NCBI RefSeq assembly: GCF_016755875.1
Contig: NZ_BNED01000005.1
Coordinates: forward strand, 6,090,001-6,154,000
Direction: 5' to 3'
Origin: Streptomyces spororaveus
GTDB lineage: Bacteria > Actinomycetota > Actinomycetes > Streptomycetales > Streptomycetaceae
Length of the DNA stretch: 64,000 bases
Shown: positions 8,740 through 21,256 of the stretch, piece after piece
How the letters are laid out: every line of letters begins with the position of its first letter
Numbering within the stretch: the first letter of the stretch is position 1
Translations under genes and position numbers: made by a program
The notes under the pieces: model-generated
What the model saw: the letters and a program-made list of their open reading frames with translations, nothing else
What the model was told of the DNA's origin: nothing
Database searches by the model: none

Positions 8740-9021
8740 CTACGCGTCGAGGCCGATCGCGAACGCCGCCTCCAGGTCGTGCTGCGAGTACGTGCGGAAC
8801 GCCACGTGCGTGTCCGTCGCCTCGACGCCCGGGATCTTGCTGATGCGGCCGGGGATGATGTCCGCCAGGTTCTCGTGGCGGGCCACGCGGACCAGCGCGA
8901 TGAGGTCGTACGTCCCCGTGACGGAGTAGACCTCGCTGACGTTTTCGAGGGCGGCGATGGACTCGGCGATCTCGGGGATCCGGTCCACGCTGGTCTTGAT
9001 GAGCACGATCGCGGTGATCAC
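8740..9021 (-). CDS. Lrp/AsnC ligand-binding (RAM) domain protein
   Basis: A 93-residue stand-alone RAM domain, the alpha/beta ligand-binding half of Lrp/AsnC regulators, without the DNA-binding helix-turn-helix. Such proteins usually oligomerise and bind amino acids or modulate full-length Lrp partners. The family pattern is clear in the Val-Thr-Gly-x-Tyr-Asp segment near 34-39 and the hydrophobic strands on each side. It starts with GTG and overlaps the end of the upstream rhomboid gene by four bases, so both are probably cotranscribed. The ligand is unknown. Confidence 0.85.
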   Translation of the reverse strand: MITAIVLIKTSVDRIPEIAESIAALENVSEVYSVTGTYDLIALVRVARHENLADIIPGRISKIPGVEATDTHVAFRTYSQHDLEAAFAIGLDA

Positions 9022-9752
9022 GGCTGGCTGTCTCCCTCGGTGGCCGTCGCTGGTCGACTCACTCTAGTCGTACCCCGATAGCGGGCCCACGCGTAGAGGA
9101 AGCCGAGCGAGAAGCCCACCAGATGGGCCAGATAGGCGACTCCCGGACCGCTGCCGGCCCGCTGCGCCGCCACCCATTGGAGGGCGAACCAGAACAGCAG
9201 CACGATCCACGCCGGGAACCGCAGCGGCAGGAAGAAGAGGAACGGGAACAGGCTCGTCACCCTCGCCCGCGGGAGCAGGAAGAGGAAGGCGCCCAGCACG
9301 GCCGAGATGGCGCCGGAGGCCCCGACCAGCGTCTGCGGGGATCCCGCGTTGGCCGCCGCGTACGCCGCCATCGCCAGGTATCCGGTACAGAGGTAGAAGG
9401 CGAGGAACGCCGGGCGGCCCATCCGTTCCTCCGCCATCGCGCCGAAGACGTACAGGAAGAGCATGTTCCCGAGCAGGTGCAGCCAGCTGCCGTGGACGAA
9501 CAGTGCGGTGAGCGGGGTCAGCCAGGCGCGGGGGGTGCCTGTGAAGAGCTCGTCCGGGACCACGCCCCAGCGCCGGAAGTAGGCCGTCCCGGCGGACAGC
9601 AGCTCTTCTCCCGTTCCGTAGGAGGGATCGAGTCCCGAGGCCGGGCCGAGTACGAACACCACGGCGCAGCCCGCGATCAGCCCATGGGTGACCACCGGTC
9701 CCCGGGCGGCCTCGCGAACGGCCCGCCACCTCACGATCATGTGACAGAGCAT
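9018..9752 (-). CDS. Rhomboid-family intramembrane serine protease
   Basis: A membrane protease that cleaves transmembrane segments. The 244-residue protein has about six hydrophobic helices, the His-x3-His/Asn region at 87-97, the catalytic serine Ser146 in Gly-Ala-Ser-Gly and the catalytic His210 followed by a small-residue helix, so the Ser-His dyad is complete. A second in-frame ATG four codons in is an alternative start. It leads a two-gene unit with the RAM-domain protein. Its substrate is not evident from context. Confidence 0.9.
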   Translation of the reverse strand: MLCHMIVRWRAVREAARGPVVTHGLIAGCAVVFVLGPASGLDPSYGTGEELLSAGTAYFRRWGVVPDELFTGTPRAWLTPLTALFVHGSWLHLLGNMLFLYVFGAMAEERMGRPAFLAFYLCTGYLAMAAYAAANAGSPQTLVGASGAISAVLGAFLFLLPRARVTSLFPFLFFLPLRFPAWIVLLFWFALQWVAAQRAGSGPGVAYLAHLVGFSLGFLYAWARYRGTTRVSRPATATEGDSQP

Positions 9753-9876
9753 GACGCAACAGGACCCACCTGAAGCGGTGGCAGGCCGTAGGGTTACGAG
9801 CTGCGGTCCGCAGGACGACGCATACGGCGGCGCGGGCGGCTTTAATTGAATCAGTTACGAAGGAGAGAGCGACCTG

Positions 9877-10116
9877 ATGACGGTTCCCCTGCCGACCGAC
9901 ACCACCCGGTGGCGCTGCACCCTGTGCGGCAACCTCACGCGTTTCGACGTCACGCGTTCGTCGAAGGTCGTGGAGTACGTCCACCTGGACCTCGCCGGGG
10001 AGCCCAAGGTCGAGGAGCGCGAGGTGGTCAATGAGACCATCGAGTCGGTCCGCTGCCGGTGGTGCAACGCGGTGGACCAGATCGAGCTCGTGGACAGGCC
10101 GGGCGCGGACTCCTGA
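9877..10116 (+). CDS. Small zinc-ribbon-like protein
   Basis: A 79-residue protein of unknown function with two Cys-x2-Cys knuckles (Cys14/Cys17 and Cys60/Cys63), the spacing of a zinc ribbon. The middle is charged and rich in Val and Glu. An AAGGAGAG site lies 10 bases before the ATG. It is followed 43 bases later by the NYN-domain gene on the same strand, so the two may be cotranscribed and linked in RNA metabolism, but this is inference. Confidence 0.75.
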   Translation: MTVPLPTDTTRWRCTLCGNLTRFDVTRSSKVVEYVHLDLAGEPKVEEREVVNETIESVRCRWCNAVDQIELVDRPGADS

Positions 10117-10159
10117 CGGAGACGCACCCACAGGAAGATCACGGTAGGGGTGACGGATT

Positions 10160-11521
10160 GTGGAGCCAGCAAGCGGCGCTGAGTCGGCCGACGCGGCCGG
10201 CGACGCCGCCGAGGCGCTCGACCACCCGCTGCCGGAAGGCGTGCGGCGCCGGGTCGTCGCGCTCGTCTCGGACGCCTTCGGCGGACTGACGGTCGCTGAC
10301 CTCCCGGCGCAGCTGCGCCAGTATGCCCGGTTCACCCCGACCCGGCGCGCCAAGTTCGCGGGCAATGCCATGGCCGCGGCGGTCGAGACCGACGCCGTGT
10401 TCCGGAGCAGGGTCGCCGAGAAGCTGCGCGAGGCGCAGGCGGACCTGGCCGCCGCGCTGGAGGCCGGTGCGCCTCCGGCGGCCGCGGATCCGCTGGACGT
10501 GGCGGCCGCCGCCTTCGTCCTGCGCCCGAACGGCTGGGTCAAGCTGGTGGCCGCCGCGGGCGAGGAGGCGCAGCGCGCCGACGCCGAGCGGGTCGGTGAG
10601 GAGACCCGGCGCGAGCTGGAGCGGCTGCGCGAGGAGCTGGCCCACGTACGGGAACTGCAGCGCACGGGCGGCGAGCAGATCCGGGTCGAGCTGGACGCGG
10701 CGCGCAAGGAAGCGGAATCGCTTCAGCGCAAGCTGCGCAGCGCCCTCAGCGACGTCAAGCGGGGTGACGCGGCCCTGCGCAAGGTGAATGCGGAGATCGA
10801 CGGGATGCGCGCGGACGCGGCGGCCCGGGTGGCCGCGGCCGAGAGCGAGAGCCGGCGGCTCAAGTCCCGTCTCGCGGAGGTGGAGACGGCGCTGGAGACC
10901 TCGCGCCGGGCCACCCGGGAGGGGCGCAGCATCGAGGACATGCGGCTGCGGCTGCTGCTGGACACCGTGCTGGACGCGGCCCAGGGGCTGCGCCGGGAGC
11001 TCGCGCTGCCGCCGGTGAGCACCCGGCCCGCGGACACGGTGGACGCGGTGGAGCCGGGCCGGATGACGCCGAAGGACATCGCGGCGCGGGCCCTGTCGGA
11101 GACCGATCCGGCTCTGCTGGACCAGTTGTTGGCGCTGCCGCAGGCCCATCTGGTGGTCGACGGCTACAACGTGACCAAGACGGGCTATCCGACGATGCCG
11201 CTGGAGAAGCAGCGGCTGCGGCTGCTGGGCGGGCTGTCGATGCTGGCCGCGCAGACGGGCGCGGAGATGACGTGCGTCTTCGACGGTGCGGAGCTGGCGG
11301 CCCCGGTGCTGCTGGCGCCGCCGCGCGGGGTGCGGGTGCTGTTCTCCAAGGCCGGGGTGACGGCGGACGAGCTGATCCGCCAGCTGGTGCGTGCGGAGCC
11401 GCCCGGCCGGCCGGTGGTCGTGGTCTCCACGGACCGGGAGGTCGCCGACGGGGTGGCCAAGGCGGGCGCCCGACCCGTGACGTCCGCTTTGTTGCTGAAG
11501 CGGCTTTCGCGCGTTTCGTAA
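10160..11521 (+). CDS. NYN-domain (YacP-like) predicted ribonuclease
   Basis: A 453-residue protein with a helical N-terminal region, a long Arg/Glu-rich coiled coil (about 130-250) and a C-terminal NYN domain of the YacP/DUF901 type. The domain opens with Val-Val-Asp-Gly-Tyr-Asn-Val near 333-339 and includes the later Thr-Asp-Arg-Glu acidic site near 422-425. NYN domains are PIN-like metal-dependent nucleases; YacP-like proteins act on rRNA or tRNA in other bacteria. The GTG start is taken because it follows the zinc-ribbon gene with an adequate gap. The target RNA is not known. Confidence 0.8.
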   Translation: MEPASGAESADAAGDAAEALDHPLPEGVRRRVVALVSDAFGGLTVADLPAQLRQYARFTPTRRAKFAGNAMAAAVETDAVFRSRVAEKLREAQADLAAALEAGAPPAAADPLDVAAAAFVLRPNGWVKLVAAAGEEAQRADAERVGEETRRELERLREELAHVRELQRTGGEQIRVELDAARKEAESLQRKLRSALSDVKRGDAALRKVNAEIDGMRADAAARVAAAESESRRLKSRLAEVETALETSRRATREGRSIEDMRLRLLLDTVLDAAQGLRRELALPPVSTRPADTVDAVEPGRMTPKDIAARALSETDPALLDQLLALPQAHLVVDGYNVTKTGYPTMPLEKQRLRLLGGLSMLAAQTGAEMTCVFDGAELAAPVLLAPPRGVRVLFSKAGVTADELIRQLVRAEPPGRPVVVVSTDREVADGVAKAGARPVTSALLLKRLSRVS

Positions 11522-11642
11522 CTCCTTGCCGTGATGCCCGAATTGGTGTGACTCGCGGGGGACGCACCGTCAAGTGACCTGCACGGAGCGTGCGCTGTAG
11601 GTAAAGAACCTGGTCGGGGGGCGAGTTTTTTCCCGGCAGGAT

Positions 11643-11672
11643 TTGAACTGATCACAGCTGGGTCACTAGGGT
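11643..11672 (+). promoter_or_regulatory. Candidate vegetative promoter of the first NlpC/P60 gene
   Basis: TTGAAC at 11643-11648 and TAGGGT at 11667-11672, 18 bases apart, resemble a principal sigma factor promoter. The predicted leader is about 95 bases and contains a small hairpin (11712-11717 with 11724-11729). I looked for a c-di-AMP riboswitch here and did not recognise one. Confidence 0.4.
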
Positions 11673-11775
11673 CTGCTCAAACCTTCGTGCGGTAGATCAC
11701 TCATTCGGGGTGGCAGCGAAGGTGCTGCCGAGTTGCGTTCCTTCGGCGGCTCCCAGGAAGAAGGAGCTCGCCTTC

Positions 11776-12804
11776 GTGGCGTCCCACCGTCGACCCAAGC
11801 AGCCGAACCGCGCTCGTGTGACCGTGCTCACCTCGGTCGCGGCCGCAGCCGTCGCCCTCACCGCGCAGAGCGCCTCCGCCGCGCCGGCGAAGCCGAGCAA
11901 GGACGAGGTCAAGAGCCAGGTCGACGCGCTCTACGAAGAGGCGGAGCAGGCCACCGAGAAGTTCAACGGGGCCAAAGAGCGCCAGGACAAGCTGGAGAAG
12001 GAGATAGGCCAGCTCCAGGACCAGGTCGCGCGCGGCCAGGGCGAGCTCAACGACCTGCGCAGCACGCTCGGTTCGATGGCCAGCGCCCAGTACCGCAGCG
12101 GCGGCATCGATCCCTCCCTCGCGCTCCTCCTCTCGGAGGACCCCGACAGCTACCTCGACAAGGCCTCCTCTCTGGAGCACCTGAGCGCCAAGCAGGTCGA
12201 GGGAGTCCAGCGCATCCAGGAGAAGCAGCGCACCCTCGCGCAGCAGCGCCAGGAGGCCGCAGGCAAGCTCGCCGACCTCGACGCCACCCGCAAGGAGCTC
12301 GGCGAGAAGAAGAAGGTCTCCACCGAGAAGCTCGCCGCGGCCCAGGCGCTCCTCAACACCCTGACCGCGCAGGAGCGCGCGGCCATCAAGGACGAGGACA
12401 CGCGCGCCAGCCGCGCCGACGGCCAGCGCGTCGACCTCGGCAACGTCAAGGCCTCCGGCCGGGCCGGAGCCGCCCTCGAAGCCGCCAAGACGAAGCTGGG
12501 CTTCACCTACCAGTCCGGCGGCACCGGCCCCACGGTCTACGACTGCTCCGGGCTGACGCAGTGGGCCTACAAGCAGGCCGGCGTCAACATCAGCCGCACC
12601 ACCTTCACCCAGGTGAACGACGGCACGCGCATCGGACGCAGCCAGCTCCAGCCCGGTGACCTGGTCTTCTTCTACGGCGACCTGCACCACGTCGGCCTCT
12701 ACGCCGGCAACAACATGACGCTGCACGCCTCGAACCCGCGCAGCGGCATCAAGTACGAGTCCATGGACAACATGCCGTTCCAGTTCGGCGTCCGGGTCGG
12801 CTGA
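11776..12804 (+). CDS. Secreted NlpC/P60 peptidoglycan endopeptidase
   Basis: A cell-wall hydrolase that cuts peptide stems of peptidoglycan. The 342-residue protein has a signal peptide (Arg-rich start, hydrophobic core about 15-32, Ala-Ser-Ala cleavage region), a long coiled-coil segment (about 40-215) and a C-terminal NlpC/P60 domain with Cys257, His305 and His317. The GTG start at 11776 is chosen over an upstream in-frame GTG because it has an AAGGAG site and gives a proper signal peptide. A close paralogue follows directly downstream, with the same layout and near-identical N-terminal motif, indicating tandem duplication. Confidence 0.9.
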   Translation: MASHRRPKQPNRARVTVLTSVAAAAVALTAQSASAAPAKPSKDEVKSQVDALYEEAEQATEKFNGAKERQDKLEKEIGQLQDQVARGQGELNDLRSTLGSMASAQYRSGGIDPSLALLLSEDPDSYLDKASSLEHLSAKQVEGVQRIQEKQRTLAQQRQEAAGKLADLDATRKELGEKKKVSTEKLAAAQALLNTLTAQERAAIKDEDTRASRADGQRVDLGNVKASGRAGAALEAAKTKLGFTYQSGGTGPTVYDCSGLTQWAYKQAGVNISRTTFTQVNDGTRIGRSQLQPGDLVFFYGDLHHVGLYAGNNMTLHASNPRSGIKYESMDNMPFQFGVRVG

Positions 12805-12928
12805 TCCGCTCCGGGACGCGCCGTACGCCGCCCATCCGGGCGAATTCCAGGGCCTCCCTCTGACCACACGCCCCGCCGGTGACCTGCGTCTCCTGCGGGG
12901 CGTCGGCATGTGCGCCCACCGGTGGTCG

Positions 12929-12958
12929 TTGGCCGGTGTGTGGTCGCGCCGCTACTGT
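12929..12958 (+). promoter_or_regulatory. Candidate promoter of the second NlpC/P60 gene
   Basis: TTGGCC at 12929-12934 and TACTGT at 12953-12958 with an 18-base spacer. It lies about 84 bases before the GTG start, implying that the paralogues can be transcribed separately. Confidence 0.35.
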
Positions 12959-13041
12959 CTGCCAGCGCGGAACCCGGCACACGGCCGTCCACGGGGGGCG
13001 GACCCGGGCCCCGCACGCACAGCGGAAGGGAGCGGTTTCAC

Positions 13042-14094
13042 GTGGCGTCCCATCGCCGGACCGGGCTCGGCGGCCTCGACCGGAACACGAAGGTCACCGT
13101 CCTCACCGCCGCAGCGGCCACCGCCGCGGTCGCCATGACGGGCGTACCCGCGAGCGCGGCCCCCGGCCTCCCGTACGAACCCGGCGGGGCGAGAACCGGC
13201 ATCAGCGCCCAGGTCGACCGCCTCTTCGAGGAGGCCGAGCAGGCCACCGAGCGCTTCAACGAGGCGGGCGAGAAGGCCGACCGGCTCCGCATCGAGGTCA
13301 ACCGGGCCCAGGACGCGGTGGCCCGCGGCCAGGAGCGCGTCAACACCATGCGGGGTGTCCTCGGCACCTTCGCCGGGGCCCAGTACCGCGGCGGCGGCAT
13401 CGACCCCGCCGTCGGGCTGATGCTGGCCGAGAACCCCGACGCGTACCTGGAGCAGGCCGCCGCCCTCGACCGGCTGACGGGCCGCCAGGCCCGGCAGCTC
13501 GACGAACTCCGCGAGGAGCAGCGCGAACTCGGCCAGGAGCGCCAGGAGGCCTCCCGCAAACTCGCCGAACTCGACGCCCTGCGCTCCGACGTGGCCCGGC
13601 ACAAGCGCTCCGTCACCGCGAAGCTCGCGGCGGCCCGCCGGCTGCTCAACGCCATGCCCTCCGAGGAGCGGGCCGACTACGAACGCTCCTCACGCTCCGG
13701 AGGCCGCTCCGAGGGCCTGCCCGAGCTGCCCTCCTCGGGTGCCTCCTCCGGCCGCGCCCAGACCGCCGTGATGGCGGCCCGGGCCGCCGTCGGCCGGCCG
13801 TACGTGTGGGGTTCCACCGGCCCCTCCGGCTTCGACTGCTCCGGGCTGATGGTCTGGTCCTACCGGCAGGCCGGGGTCTCGCTGCCGCGCACCTCGCAGG
13901 CCCAGCGGCACGCCGGCCGGCAGGTGCCGCTGTCGCAGGCCCGCCCGGGCGACCTGGTGACGTACCGCTCGGACGCCAGCCACGTCGGCATGTACGTCGG
14001 CAACGGCCAGGTGGTGCACGCCCCGTACCCCGGGGCCCGGGTCCGCTACGACCCCGTCGGGATGATGCCCGTCTCCTCCGTAACCCGCCCCTGA
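13042..14094 (+). CDS. Secreted NlpC/P60 peptidoglycan endopeptidase, paralogue
   Basis: A second cell-wall endopeptidase, 350 residues, with the same architecture as its upstream neighbour: Met-Ala-Ser-His-Arg-Arg start, signal peptide, coiled coil (about 50-220), a Ser/Gly-rich linker and a C-terminal NlpC/P60 domain with Cys266, His314 and His326. The start at 13042 follows a GGAAGGGAG site and gives a good signal peptide; longer in-frame extensions do not. Shared motifs such as Arg-Gly-Gly-Gly-Ile-Asp-Pro in the coiled coil show common origin, while substantial divergence suggests the duplication is old. Confidence 0.9.
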   Translation: MASHRRTGLGGLDRNTKVTVLTAAAATAAVAMTGVPASAAPGLPYEPGGARTGISAQVDRLFEEAEQATERFNEAGEKADRLRIEVNRAQDAVARGQERVNTMRGVLGTFAGAQYRGGGIDPAVGLMLAENPDAYLEQAAALDRLTGRQARQLDELREEQRELGQERQEASRKLAELDALRSDVARHKRSVTAKLAAARRLLNAMPSEERADYERSSRSGGRSEGLPELPSSGASSGRAQTAVMAARAAVGRPYVWGSTGPSGFDCSGLMVWSYRQAGVSLPRTSQAQRHAGRQVPLSQARPGDLVTYRSDASHVGMYVGNGQVVHAPYPGARVRYDPVGMMPVSSVTRP

Positions 14095-14118
14095 CCCACC
14101 CGTGCGTACGATCGTCGG

Positions 14119-15234
14119 ATGTTCCCCGTCCGCAGCGCCCTCGTACGCGTGCTGCCGCTCCTGCTGGGCGCGCTGCTCGCCGGATGCGGTGCGCCCGCTC
14201 CGCGGGACGGCGCCGAGCGTGACATCCGGGCGGCCGTCGCCGACTGGTCGCGGACGCCGCCCGCGCGGCTCGCCGCGATCCCGCTGGAGGGATGGGCGTA
14301 CGAGGTCTCCGCGGTCCGGCGGGACGGCGCCGAAGCCACCGCCCGCGCGGAGCTGCGCTACCGGCTGAGCGGCTACGACGCGGCCGCGGCCGGGTCGGCG
14401 CGCGAGGTGCGCCTGACCCGGGACGGCGGGCGGTGGCACGTCACCGGGGACCGGGCGGCGCCGGGCGCGCTGCCGCAGCTGTGGGACCAGGGGCCGGTGG
14501 CGGTGGTCCGCGGCGCGCACACGCTGGCGCTGGGCGTCGGGCAGGAGGACGGGACGCTGTCGGCGATCGCGGCGGAGGCCGACCGGGCGGTGCCCGCGGT
14601 GAGTGCGGCCTGGCCGCGACCCTGGGCGGGCCGGGCGGTGGTGCTGGTCCCCGGCTCCCTGGAGCGGATGGCGGAGCTGCTGGGCCGCCCGGCGGCCGAG
14701 TACCGGGGCATGGGGGCCGTCACCACGGGCCGGGTGGGCGCGGCCCCGGCCCCCGCGGACCGGGTCGTCGTGAACCCGCAGGGGTGGGCGGAGCTCAGCC
14801 CGGCGGGCCGCGGGGTCATCCTGACCCACGAGGTCACCCATGTGGCCACCCGGGCGGCGACGACCGCCACCACCCCGCTGTGGCTTTCCGAGGGCTTCGC
14901 GGACTGGGCGGCCTACCGCGGCACCGCGGCCGGCCCGGAGCAGGCCGCCCCGGCGCTGGCCCGGGCCGTACGGCGGGGCGAGGTACCGGGGGAGCTGCCC
15001 CGGACGGAGGACTTCGCCTTCGGCGGCGACCCGGAGGCGCTGGCCCGGGCCTACGAGGGCGCCTGGCTGGCCTGCCGGACGGTCGCGGGGCGCTGGGGCG
15101 AGGCGGCGCTCGTGGACCTGTACGGGAGGGCGGGGCGCGAGCCGTGGCCGGTGGCGGTGCGCGAGGCCCTCGGGGTGGACCCGGACGCGGTGGTGAAAGC
15201 CTGGCAGGAGGCCCTGCGGGCGGAATTCCGCTGA
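14119..15234 (+). CDS. Lipoprotein with zincin-type metallopeptidase motif
   Basis: A 371-residue predicted lipoprotein: the N-terminus ends in a Leu-Leu-Ala-Gly-Cys lipobox with Cys23 as the lipidation site. The C-terminal half carries the zinc-binding His237-Glu238-x-x-His241 and, 16 residues on, Ser-Glu258-Gly-Phe-Ala-Asp, the third-ligand pattern of gluzincin (peptidase MA-like) proteins. It is therefore probably an extracytoplasmic metalloprotease, but the substrate is unknown. It follows the NlpC/P60 pair with a 24-base gap and precedes the mannosyltransferase by 23 bases, so it may be part of an envelope-related transcription unit. Confidence 0.8.
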   Translation: MFPVRSALVRVLPLLLGALLAGCGAPAPRDGAERDIRAAVADWSRTPPARLAAIPLEGWAYEVSAVRRDGAEATARAELRYRLSGYDAAAAGSAREVRLTRDGGRWHVTGDRAAPGALPQLWDQGPVAVVRGAHTLALGVGQEDGTLSAIAAEADRAVPAVSAAWPRPWAGRAVVLVPGSLERMAELLGRPAAEYRGMGAVTTGRVGAAPAPADRVVVNPQGWAELSPAGRGVILTHEVTHVATRAATTATTPLWLSEGFADWAAYRGTAAGPEQAAPALARAVRRGEVPGELPRTEDFAFGGDPEALARAYEGAWLACRTVAGRWGEAALVDLYGRAGREPWPVAVREALGVDPDAVVKAWQEALRAEFR

Positions 15235-15257
15235 GGGCGTCCGGTACGTTGGCAGCG

Positions 15258-16400
15258 ATGCACAAGACGCTGATCGTGACCAACGACTTCCCGCCGCGCC
15301 CCGGCGGCATCCAGGCCTTCCTGCACAACATGGCGCTGCGGCTGGATCCCGACCGGATCGTCGTCTACGCCTCCACCTGGAAGCACAGCGCGGAGGGCCG
15401 CGAGGCCACCGCGGCCTTCGACGCGGAGCAGCCGTTCCAGGTGGTCCGCGACCGGACGACGATGCTGCTGCCGACCCCGCGCGTGACGCGGCGGGCGGTG
15501 GGCCTGCTGCGCGAACACGGCTGCGAGTCCGTCTGGTTCGGGGCGGCGGCCCCGCTCGGGCTGATGGGCCCGGCGCTGCGGCGGGCGGGTGCCCGGCGGA
15601 TCGTGGCGACCACCCACGGGCACGAGGCGGGCTGGGCCCAGCTGCCGGCGGCGCGGCAGTTGCTGCGCCGGATCGGCGAGGGCACCGACACGCTGACGTA
15701 CCTGGGGGAGTACACGCGCTCGCGGATCGCGTCGGCGGTGACGGACCGGGCGGCGGCCCGGATGGTGCAACTCCCGCCGGGGGTGGACGAGAAGACCTTC
15801 CACCCAGGATCGGGTGGGGCGGAGGTCAGGGCCCGGCTGGGGCTGACGGACCGGCCGGTGGTCGTCTGCGTCTCCCGGCTGGTGCCGCGCAAGGGGCAGG
15901 ACACGCTGATCGAGGCGATGCCGCGGATCCTGGCGGCGGTGCCGGACGCGGTGCTGCTGATCGTGGGGGGCGGGCCCTACGAGGCGGACCTGCGCGAGCT
16001 GGCCGTCTCCACCGGGGTCTCGGACTCCGTCGTCTTCACCGGAGCCGTGCCGTGGTCGGAGCTCGCGGCCCACTACGGCGCCGGTGACGTCTTCGCCATG
16101 CCGTGCCGGACCCGCCGGGGCGGGCTGGACGTGGAAGGGCTCGGCATCGTCTACCTGGAGGCCTCGGCCACGGGCCTGCCGGTGATCGCGGGCGACTCGG
16201 GCGGTGCGCCGGACGCCGTCCTGGACGGCGAGACGGGCTGGGTCGTGCGGGGCGGTTCCCCCGAGGACGCGGCGGACCGGATCGTGACCCTGCTGAAGGA
16301 TCCGGAACTGCGACGCCGGATGGGCGAGCGCGGCCGTGAGTGGGTCGAGGAGAAGTGGCGCTGGGACCTTCTGGCGGAACGCCTGCGCGAGCTGCTGTAG
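15258..16400 (+). CDS. GT4 glycosyltransferase, PimB-like mannosyltransferase
   Basis: A GT-B fold, GT4 retaining glycosyltransferase of 380 residues. The N-terminal domain opens with a Pro-Arg-Pro-Gly-Gly-Ile-Gln loop near 15-21, and the C-terminal nucleotide-sugar domain has Ser-Arg-Leu-Val-Pro-Arg-Lys-Gly followed by an Glu-x7-Glu-like acidic region near 300-310. Actinobacterial relatives such as PimB add mannose to phosphatidylinositol mono-mannoside in phosphatidylinositol mannoside synthesis, on the cytoplasmic face of the membrane. The ATG at 15258 starts at the conserved first strand. Substrate assignment is by similarity only. Confidence 0.82.
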   Translation: MHKTLIVTNDFPPRPGGIQAFLHNMALRLDPDRIVVYASTWKHSAEGREATAAFDAEQPFQVVRDRTTMLLPTPRVTRRAVGLLREHGCESVWFGAAAPLGLMGPALRRAGARRIVATTHGHEAGWAQLPAARQLLRRIGEGTDTLTYLGEYTRSRIASAVTDRAAARMVQLPPGVDEKTFHPGSGGAEVRARLGLTDRPVVVCVSRLVPRKGQDTLIEAMPRILAAVPDAVLLIVGGGPYEADLRELAVSTGVSDSVVFTGAVPWSELAAHYGAGDVFAMPCRTRRGGLDVEGLGIVYLEASATGLPVIAGDSGGAPDAVLDGETGWVVRGGSPEDAADRIVTLLKDPELRRRMGERGREWVEEKWRWDLLAERLRELL

Positions 16401-16419
16401 CCGGTGCCGGTGCGGCGCC

Positions 16420-16475
16420 GCTGCCGGGGGCTCCGCCCCCGGACCCCCGCGCCTCGAACGCCGGCGGGGCTGGAT
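16420..16475. repeat. GC-rich intergenic repeat (GCCGGCGGGGCTG type)
   Basis: A GGGGGCTCCGCCCCC palindrome followed by GCGCCTCGAACGCCGGCGGGGCTG. Relatives lie at 8338-8377 and 25341-25440. The palindromic first half may terminate the glycosyltransferase transcript. Confidence 0.7.
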
Positions 16476-16511
16476 TTCGCCGCCGCCGACGGGCCGCGCA
16501 GCCATGTCTGA

Positions 16512-18194
<1,683 letters not shown>

Positions 18195-18213
18195 CCGCGG
18201 TCGGCAGCCCGGA

Positions 18214-20010
<1,797 letters not shown>

Positions 20011-20253
20011 GACTGCTGCTCCTCTGGGCGCCATCGCCACCATGTGGACCGACCGGACGTTACCCACCGGTAGTGGGTTCCCGATAGGGGGAACCGGCCA
20101 GATGTTCCGTGCGTCACATTCTGCACTTACCCTGCTTCGCCATAACGTGCCGACAGTAGTCGACCCGTCCGGCGACTCGGAAGTAACCGCAGGTCCGGCC
20201 ACCCTTCCCACCCCCTCTACCCGCCGCCACCAGGCAGCTCTAGGGTGGGGCGC

Positions 20254-21093
20254 ATGGCTGGCAGCATGCGGGGACAGCAGCGGGGCGCGAGCGGATCAAG
20301 CCGTGGACCGGGCCATGGGCCGGGCCGCACCCGGGTGCACGTCGTGAGCGACGTGCACGGCAACACCGAGGCCCTCGCCCGCGCCGGAGACGGCGCCGAC
20401 GCCCTCATCTGCCTCGGCGACCTCGTGCTCTTCCTCGACTACGCCGACCACTCCCGAGGGATCTTCCCCGATCTGTTCGGCGTCGAGAACGCCCACCGGA
20501 TCGTCGAGCTGCGCACCGCGCGCCGCTTCGAGGAGGCCCACGCCTTCGGCCGGCAGCTCTGGACCGGCCTGGACCGGGACACCCTCATCGAGGGCGCCGT
20601 ACGCCGCCAGTACGCACAGATGTTCGCGGCCTTCCCCACCCCCACCTACGCCACCTACGGCAACGTCGACGTCCCGGGCCTGTGGCCCGAGTACGCCGAC
20701 CGCGACGGCATCACCGTGCTCGACGGCCAGCGGGTGGAGATCGGCGGCCGGGTCTTCGGCTTCGTCGGCGGCGGACTGCCCTCCCCGATGCGCACCCCGT
20801 ACGAGGTGGACGTGGAGGAGTACGCCGCCAAGGTGGAGGCCCTCGGCGAGGTGGACGTGCTCTGCTCGCACATCCCGCCGGAAGTGCCCGAGCTCTGCTA
20901 CGACACCGTCGCCCGCCGGTTCGAACGCGGCAGCGAGGCCCTGCTCGCCGCCATCCGCCGCACCCGCCCCCGCTACGCCCTCTTCGGACACGTCCACCAG
21001 CCGCTGGCCCGCCGCATGCGCATCGGGAACACCGAGTGCGTGAACGTGGGCCACTTCGCGGCGACCGGCCGGCCCTGGGTCCTCGAATGGTAG
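20254..21093 (+). CDS. Calcineurin-like metallophosphoesterase
   Basis: A 279-residue predicted metal-dependent phosphoesterase. The binuclear metal site is visible as Asp-Val-His-Gly-Asn near 30-34, Gly-Asp-Leu in the Cys-Leu-Gly-Asp-Leu-Val segment, Gly-Asn-Val-Asp, a later Cys-Ser-His, and a C-terminal Gly-His-Val-His. A Gly/Ser/Arg-rich N-terminus of about 25 residues precedes the domain, so the true start could be later; a GTG three codons upstream is also possible. It is followed by an SRPBCC-domain gene on the same strand. The substrate is unknown. Confidence 0.8.
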   Translation: MAGSMRGQQRGASGSSRGPGHGPGRTRVHVVSDVHGNTEALARAGDGADALICLGDLVLFLDYADHSRGIFPDLFGVENAHRIVELRTARRFEEAHAFGRQLWTGLDRDTLIEGAVRRQYAQMFAAFPTPTYATYGNVDVPGLWPEYADRDGITVLDGQRVEIGGRVFGFVGGGLPSPMRTPYEVDVEEYAAKVEALGEVDVLCSHIPPEVPELCYDTVARRFERGSEALLAAIRRTRPRYALFGHVHQPLARRMRIGNTECVNVGHFAATGRPWVLEW

Positions 21094-21256
21094 GGATCGA
21101 GCCGCATCACGGCGGGCTCCGGCAGGGTCCGGGAGCCACTGGAGTGGCGACGTCCACACGCGCGGTAGCCTTCACGCGGCGGCCCCAGGCCGCACACATC
21201 CTCGAACTCCCCCAGCTGCCGCTGGGAGGTACCCCCAGCCCGGAGGAGCGACCGCG

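Noticed and set aside
11540..11775. c-di-AMP (ydaO-type) riboswitch before the first NlpC/P60 gene
   Set aside because: Such riboswitches control cell-wall hydrolase genes in Streptomyces, but I could not find the conserved core blocks here; only a promoter and a small hairpin are visible.
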